NCBI RefSeq assembly: GCF_026651855.1
Contig: NZ_CP093280.1
Coordinates: 3,202,001-3,266,000 of the forward strand
Length of the DNA stretch: 64,000 nucleotides
DNA from: Pseudomonas silvicola
Lineage (GTDB): Bacteria; Pseudomonadota; Gammaproteobacteria; Pseudomonadales; Pseudomonadaceae
Direction of reading: 5' to 3'
The notes beneath the pieces are model-generated. The model searched no databases. It was not told where the DNA came from and worked only from the letters and a program-made list of their open reading frames with translations. The position numbers were made by a program, and so were the translations under genes. Numbering within the stretch: the first letter of the stretch is position 1; every line of letters begins with the position of its first letter. This document shows positions 60,933 to 64,000 of this stretch, piece after piece.

Positions 60933-61109
60933 CTACCTCATGTCCATCCACGAAACGACTTCGCTCATTCGCCAACCAACGCTGTTGCTACCAAGTTTTA
61001 CCCTTCTAGGGAATAGGCCCTGCTGCTCCAGCCTGTAAATGGTTGTGCGAGACAACCCAATCATCCCTGCCAAAGAATTAAATCGGATAAATTTTTCTTG
61101 AGTTGCCAA
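60933..61109 (-). CDS. AlpA-family transcriptional regulator
   Basis: This 58-residue MerR-like HTH protein reads FIRFNSLAGMIGLSRTTIYR, then LEQQGLFPRRVKLGSNSVGWR and a final MSEVVSWMDMR. That is the classic AlpA pattern, lacking only a longer tail. It starts at TTG (61109) with GGAGG eight bases upstream. AlpA proteins control integrase or excision in P4-like elements, which fits its place 289 bp from the integrase. Confidence 0.88.
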   Translation of the reverse strand: MATQEKFIRFNSLAGMIGLSRTTIYRLEQQGLFPRRVKLGSNSVGWRMSEVVSWMDMR

Positions 61110-61397
61110 GGTTCGTTCCTCCAGGCTTTTTCTTATCTGTCTCCAATCTAAATCGTGTGTTTTTGCCTGTCAACGGAAAAATCATAAATATCTTGACATT
61201 TTAGAGTTTGTACGAAACTGCCCCGAATATTTTCAATTTTCATGTCCTGTTTCCGGTGTTTTGGTGAGTCTGCGGTTCTAAAGCTTCGCGCCCAAATCGC
61301 CCTGAAAATGAGTGCTTGTGTGCTCGGGGCGTGGTCATAGGGTGGGTCGCTATTGTTTTCGGCGAGGGTAGGTCGTCTGGATGACTTATCCTTGGTT

Positions 61398-62813
61398 TCA
61401 TTCGGTGGGCTTGACGTAGAATTTTTTGACTAGGCCCATGAAGCCGACTTGATCCTCCAAATCAAGGTGGTCATCAGCTTCGAGCTGTTTCAGAAAATCG
61501 TCGCCTTGATCTCCAGTGATGACGGACAGGGCTTCGCTCAGTAGGTACCAGGCTCTTCTCATCTCCAAGTCATAGTCATGGCGGTGGTATGTCCGTTTGG
61601 TTTTGTTTCCTTCGGTGTGATTAAGGCATCGTTCGGAAACTTCAGTCGGAACTCCCATTCGCTGCATCAATGTCACCCCCGATCTTCTGAGGTCGTGAGG
61701 GGTCCACTGTTCTTTGCCGACAACCAAGCTTCTAGTCTCCACGGTTCTTCCTTTGATTGGCTTCTCGCCTTCCGGACGCTGCCGATCCCGAGCATGGTTG
61801 GTGGCTTGTTTACGGTTCACTGGCTTCAGCTCATCCAGTCCAGGGTAGAGCCATTGTGTGTGTCCGGTTAGCGATTGAAGTTCGCGAAAAAGTGTTTGGG
61901 AGTAGCGAGAAAGAGCAACTGTAATTTCTCTCCGGGATTTGTTCTTGTCGGCGGGGATTGTCCATTCTCGTCTGGACCAGTCGATTTCAGTCCACGCTGC
62001 TTGGCACAGTTCGTTGATTCGACATGTCAGGGCCACCTGTAACATGTAAATAATGTGCGTGACTCTGTTCAAGCTTGAACGGTGAAGTGCCTGGTCTAGC
62101 GCCCGGAGTTCCCACGCATCCAAAAACCTCTCACGTCCCTCTGGTTGTTTACCGATATCTTTCTTTTTGATTTGGTCGCATGGATCACTTGTGATGATTT
62201 GACGAGCGGAGGCATAGGCGAAAAACTGTTTTACTTCTGAAAGCACAACCTGTGCCCGTCGGTTTGCACCGCGTGCCAAAATGGCATCTGTAATGCCGTA
62301 GATATCCGCTTGTGTGACTTCAGGCATAGGTTTTGAGCCGATTTTAGGTAGCACATCTACGCTGAAAGATCTTCGAAGTTCCGCTCCGCCATCGGCCCTG
62401 TTTAAAGGCTTGTCCGAAAGCATCCAGCGTTCAAAAGCGTCAGCAACGCTCACGCGTGATGCGGCTTCTCGGGCTTTGATTTCGATTGCTTCAGCGCGGC
62501 GTTCTGCCTCTTGCTGTAGCTGACCCATTGGGTCTGCTCCGCGGCTGATATCAGCCTTCGCTTGCTGCGCAGCGGATCGAGCATTGGCGACACTGATGGT
62601 AGGGAAGTCGCCAAGTGGTAGGCGCTTGTTAAGCCATTTTTCGCCAACCTTTACGCGGTATCTCAACGACCATTCTTTCCCCTTGCTGTTTACCCTAAGC
62701 TCGAGCCCCTTAATTTTGCTGTCCAAAATCTCGTATTGCTTCGCTCCGCACTTGGCGGCGCGGCAGGCTGTCGTCGCGCGCTCGGTGTGTTCGGGAAGTC
62801 GGTCGGTAGTCAT
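61398..62813 (-). CDS. Tyrosine integrase, P4 type with arm-binding domain
   Basis: This 471-residue recombinase has an N-terminal arm-DNA-binding domain (LELRVNSKGKEWSLRYRV, RLPLGDFPTISVANAR), a core-binding domain (~120-220) and a catalytic domain. Catalytic residues: Arg265 (TCRINEL), Lys290, His373-x-x-Arg376 (TPHDLRRSG), His399 and Tyr409. It faces away from the tRNA-Pro fragment, which begins 197 bp upstream of its start codon; that gap carries an 11-bp tandem repeat. It should insert the element at the 3' end of tRNA-Pro(GGG). Confidence 0.93.
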   Translation of the reverse strand: MTTDRLPEHTERATTACRAAKCGAKQYEILDSKIKGLELRVNSKGKEWSLRYRVKVGEKWLNKRLPLGDFPTISVANARSAAQQAKADISRGADPMGQLQQEAERRAEAIEIKAREAASRVSVADAFERWMLSDKPLNRADGGAELRRSFSVDVLPKIGSKPMPEVTQADIYGITDAILARGANRRAQVVLSEVKQFFAYASARQIITSDPCDQIKKKDIGKQPEGRERFLDAWELRALDQALHRSSLNRVTHIIYMLQVALTCRINELCQAAWTEIDWSRREWTIPADKNKSRREITVALSRYSQTLFRELQSLTGHTQWLYPGLDELKPVNRKQATNHARDRQRPEGEKPIKGRTVETRSLVVGKEQWTPHDLRRSGVTLMQRMGVPTEVSERCLNHTEGNKTKRTYHRHDYDLEMRRAWYLLSEALSVITGDQGDDFLKQLEADDHLDLEDQVGFMGLVKKFYVKPTE

Positions 62814-62866
62814 GCCTCAGCTCCGTTATGTTTGCGATGTGAAAGCAGGGTATCACCTATAACGGA

Positions 62867-62888
62867 ATAGGGCACATATAGGGCACAT
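62867..62888 (+). repeat. Perfect tandem 11-bp repeat, candidate integrase arm sites
   Basis: ATAGGGCACAT occurs twice head to tail, between the integrase start and the attachment site. Repeats in this position are usually arm-type binding sites for the integrase, and may also overlap the int promoter. Confidence 0.55.
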
Positions 62889-63009
62889 GGAATGCCCTGG
62901 TTCGCTATGAACAAGGGTGGAACAGTTGTGAGCCGAAAGCGCCGCTATAGAAGGGTTGTTGCACTGCTTTCATTGGTCGCGGTGGGCGTCGGTGACCTGT
63001 CTTGGTTAA

Positions 63010-63067
63010 GTAGCGCACTAGCATGGGGTGCTAGGGGTCGAGTGTTCGAATCACTCCGTCCCGACCA
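63010..63067 (+). other. Attachment site: 3' fragment of tRNA-Pro(GGG)
   Basis: These 58 nt hold the end of the D arm, the anticodon arm (stem CTAGC/GCTAG, loop ATGGGGT, anticodon GGG at 63025-63027), the T arm (GAGTG-TTCGAAT-CACTC), the 3' acceptor strand CGTCCCG, A73 and CCA. The 5' acceptor and first half of the D arm are absent: the bases before 63010 cannot pair with CGTCCCG. It is therefore a fragment, the duplicated core at the right end of an element inserted in tRNA-Pro. Confidence 0.88.
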
Positions 63068-63083
63068 TATAATTCAGTGACTT

Positions 63084-63111
63084 AGCCCAATCTGAGAAGA
63101 TTGGGCTTTTT
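63084..63111 (+). terminator. Intrinsic terminator after the tRNA-Pro fragment
   Basis: AGCCCAATCT and AGATTGGGCT form a perfect 10-bp stem with a GAGA loop, followed by TTTT. This is a standard tRNA-operon terminator, 16 bases after CCA, so DNA from here on is probably the original chromosome downstream of tRNA-Pro. Confidence 0.88.
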
Positions 63112-63822
63112 CATGTGCGTGACTTTTGCGTGACCTTTCTTTTTTCAGTGCCTGCGTGTACTTCTCGATCGCCGACTGGTCGCCCTCGCGCCCCTGCCTC
63201 CGAACCTTGCAGGGGGCAGTAATGCGTACGTCCCCACTTCTAGTGCCGCGAGTCTTTGTTGCCGGCCTCGCCCAGCATCGCTCAATTTTATAGTGATGAA
63301 GTTCGCTCGCCTATTTGTCCGCCTCGCCCGATGCAGTAGGCTATTGTTGGGTAGAGTACAAATGTGCTCCTTGTGGGTGGGCTCCCTTCTTTGTTGTGCG
63401 GTACGGGCAGGCTGCCTCCTGGTGATTGAGCTTGTGTCCCAGGCGTACAGCGTGACCGCCATATCCAACATGTTCTTCAAGTCGCCGGTGATGATGATCT
63501 GGTGGGTAGCGCTTGTTGCGGGCGTCTTTTGTTTCGGCGCGGGTATGACGTTGCTTCGCTCGCTGATGTGCTGAGCTGAGGCGCCCTCCGTGGACCGGAT
63601 GGCGGTAATTTGGTTGGGACGGGATTTGAATGTTGGCTGCCTGTTTCTCGGCCCTGGTCCAGTTCTGATGTTTGGGGGAGGACCGAGCGGTGGGTGGCTT
63701 TCTATATAGAAAGTGGATTGGGGCTATATAGAAGGGGGAGGAGGGGGCAGGCCGGGCGGGGGAGCATAAAGGCCAGCAGGTGTAGAGCTCTGGCTTTCCG
63801 GCGTTCTCAAGATCGAGCGCCG

Positions 63823-63859
63823 CCCGCGCGGCGCATTCGCGAGCAAGCTCTGCTCCAAC
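63823..63859 (+). repeat. REP-like repeat, left arm
   Basis: This 37-nt sequence (starting CCCGCGCGGCGCATTCGCGA, then AGCAAGCTCTGCTCC) is repeated in inverted orientation at 63964-64000 with one mismatch in the middle and one at the end. Sequences with GCGAGCAAGCTC cores are common intergenic repeats in Pseudomonas. Confidence 0.7.
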
Positions 63860-63963
63860 ATGCTGGGACGTCACCGCGACCGCCTTATTGCACCGCCACA
63901 GATCTCCAGCGAACAAACAAGGCGGTCAAGGTAATCCCACAGACATAACTGGCCCGAAACAAA

Positions 63964-64000
63964 CGTTGGAGCAGAGCTTGCTCGCGAAGCGCCGCGCGGG
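63964..64000 (-). repeat. REP-like repeat, right arm
   Basis: Inverted partner of 63823-63859, about 104 bp away, reaching the window edge. The pair resembles a REP doublet that can fold into a long hairpin. Confidence 0.7.

Larger units (their letters stand above)
63112..64000. other. Right flank, no convincing gene
   Basis: A 93-codon plus-strand frame at 63293-63574 has two hydrophobic stretches (LWVGSLLCCAVRAGCLLVIE, MMIWWVALVAGVFCFGAG) and could be a small membrane protein, but it has no ribosome-binding site and many Cys/Arg, so I leave it unannotated. Otherwise only the inverted repeat pair at the end is seen. Confidence 0.4.

Noticed and set aside
63001-63067. A complete tRNA-Pro gene at the right end
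   Set aside because: The expected 5' acceptor strand complementary to CGTCCCG and the first half of the D arm are missing, so it is only a 3' fragment.
1-64000. CRISPR arrays, insertion sequences or rRNA genes
   Set aside because: No regularly spaced repeats, transposase genes or rRNA sequence were seen on reading through.

Overview
The window looks like accessory DNA from a Pseudomonas chromosome. The main body is GC-rich with Pseudomonas-style ribosome-binding sites. Family content fits that genus: OprD- and OprB-type porins, AmiC/AmiR amide regulation, a gluconate-dehydrogenase-like GMC/cytochrome c complex and many anion:cation symporter (ACS) permeases. I see no housekeeping genes and no rRNA. 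The only tRNA sequence is the 3' part of a tRNA-Pro(GGG) gene near the right end.

Positions 1-24400 and 31200-54209 hold a dense set of sugar-acid catabolic modules. Each has a local regulator (LysR, IclR, LacI or GntR), usually an ACS permease (nine in total, one cut by the left edge), and enzymes for aldonic, aldaric or uronic acids. The enzymes include an L-talarate/galactarate dehydratase, mannonate dehydratase, a glucarate-dehydratase-like protein, three further mandelate-racemase-family dehydratases (two in tandem), RraA-like proteins, dehydrogenases, lactonase/SMP-30/MRJP beta-propellers and a periplasmic three-subunit flavocytochrome dehydrogenase. Several operators can be read directly. 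Three perfect TGTAAGCGCTTACA palindromes lie at the LacI/dehydratase cluster. A motif lies exactly 33 nt upstream of two paralogous LysR genes 50 kb apart. A 27-bp motif is shared by the two operons that flank another LacI gene.

Positions 24477-30836 hold a nitrile-use operon on the minus strand: cobalt-type nitrile hydratase (beta, alpha, accessory protein), the cobalt importer CbtB/CbtA, a DUF1097 membrane protein, the amide sensor AmiC, the antiterminator AmiR and an acetamidase/formamidase. Upstream of the first gene are a good sigma-54 promoter, two hairpins and an intrinsic terminator placed just before the start codon. This suggests nitrogen control plus amide-induced antitermination.

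Positions 54374-63067 are visibly more AT-rich and form a mobilizable element: relaxase, MobC-like protein, a three-gene ABC-3C conflict system (DUF3732 ATPase, middle component, and a third protein with a putative nuclease-like N-terminus), an AlpA regulator and a tyrosine integrase. The right end is a 58-nt 3' fragment of tRNA-Pro(GGG), followed by what looks like the original tRNA terminator. The intact tRNA should therefore lie to the left, but it is not in the window. Either a much larger island continues past the left edge or the left attachment site has been lost. The last 900 bp are flanking DNA with a repeat pair and no convincing gene.
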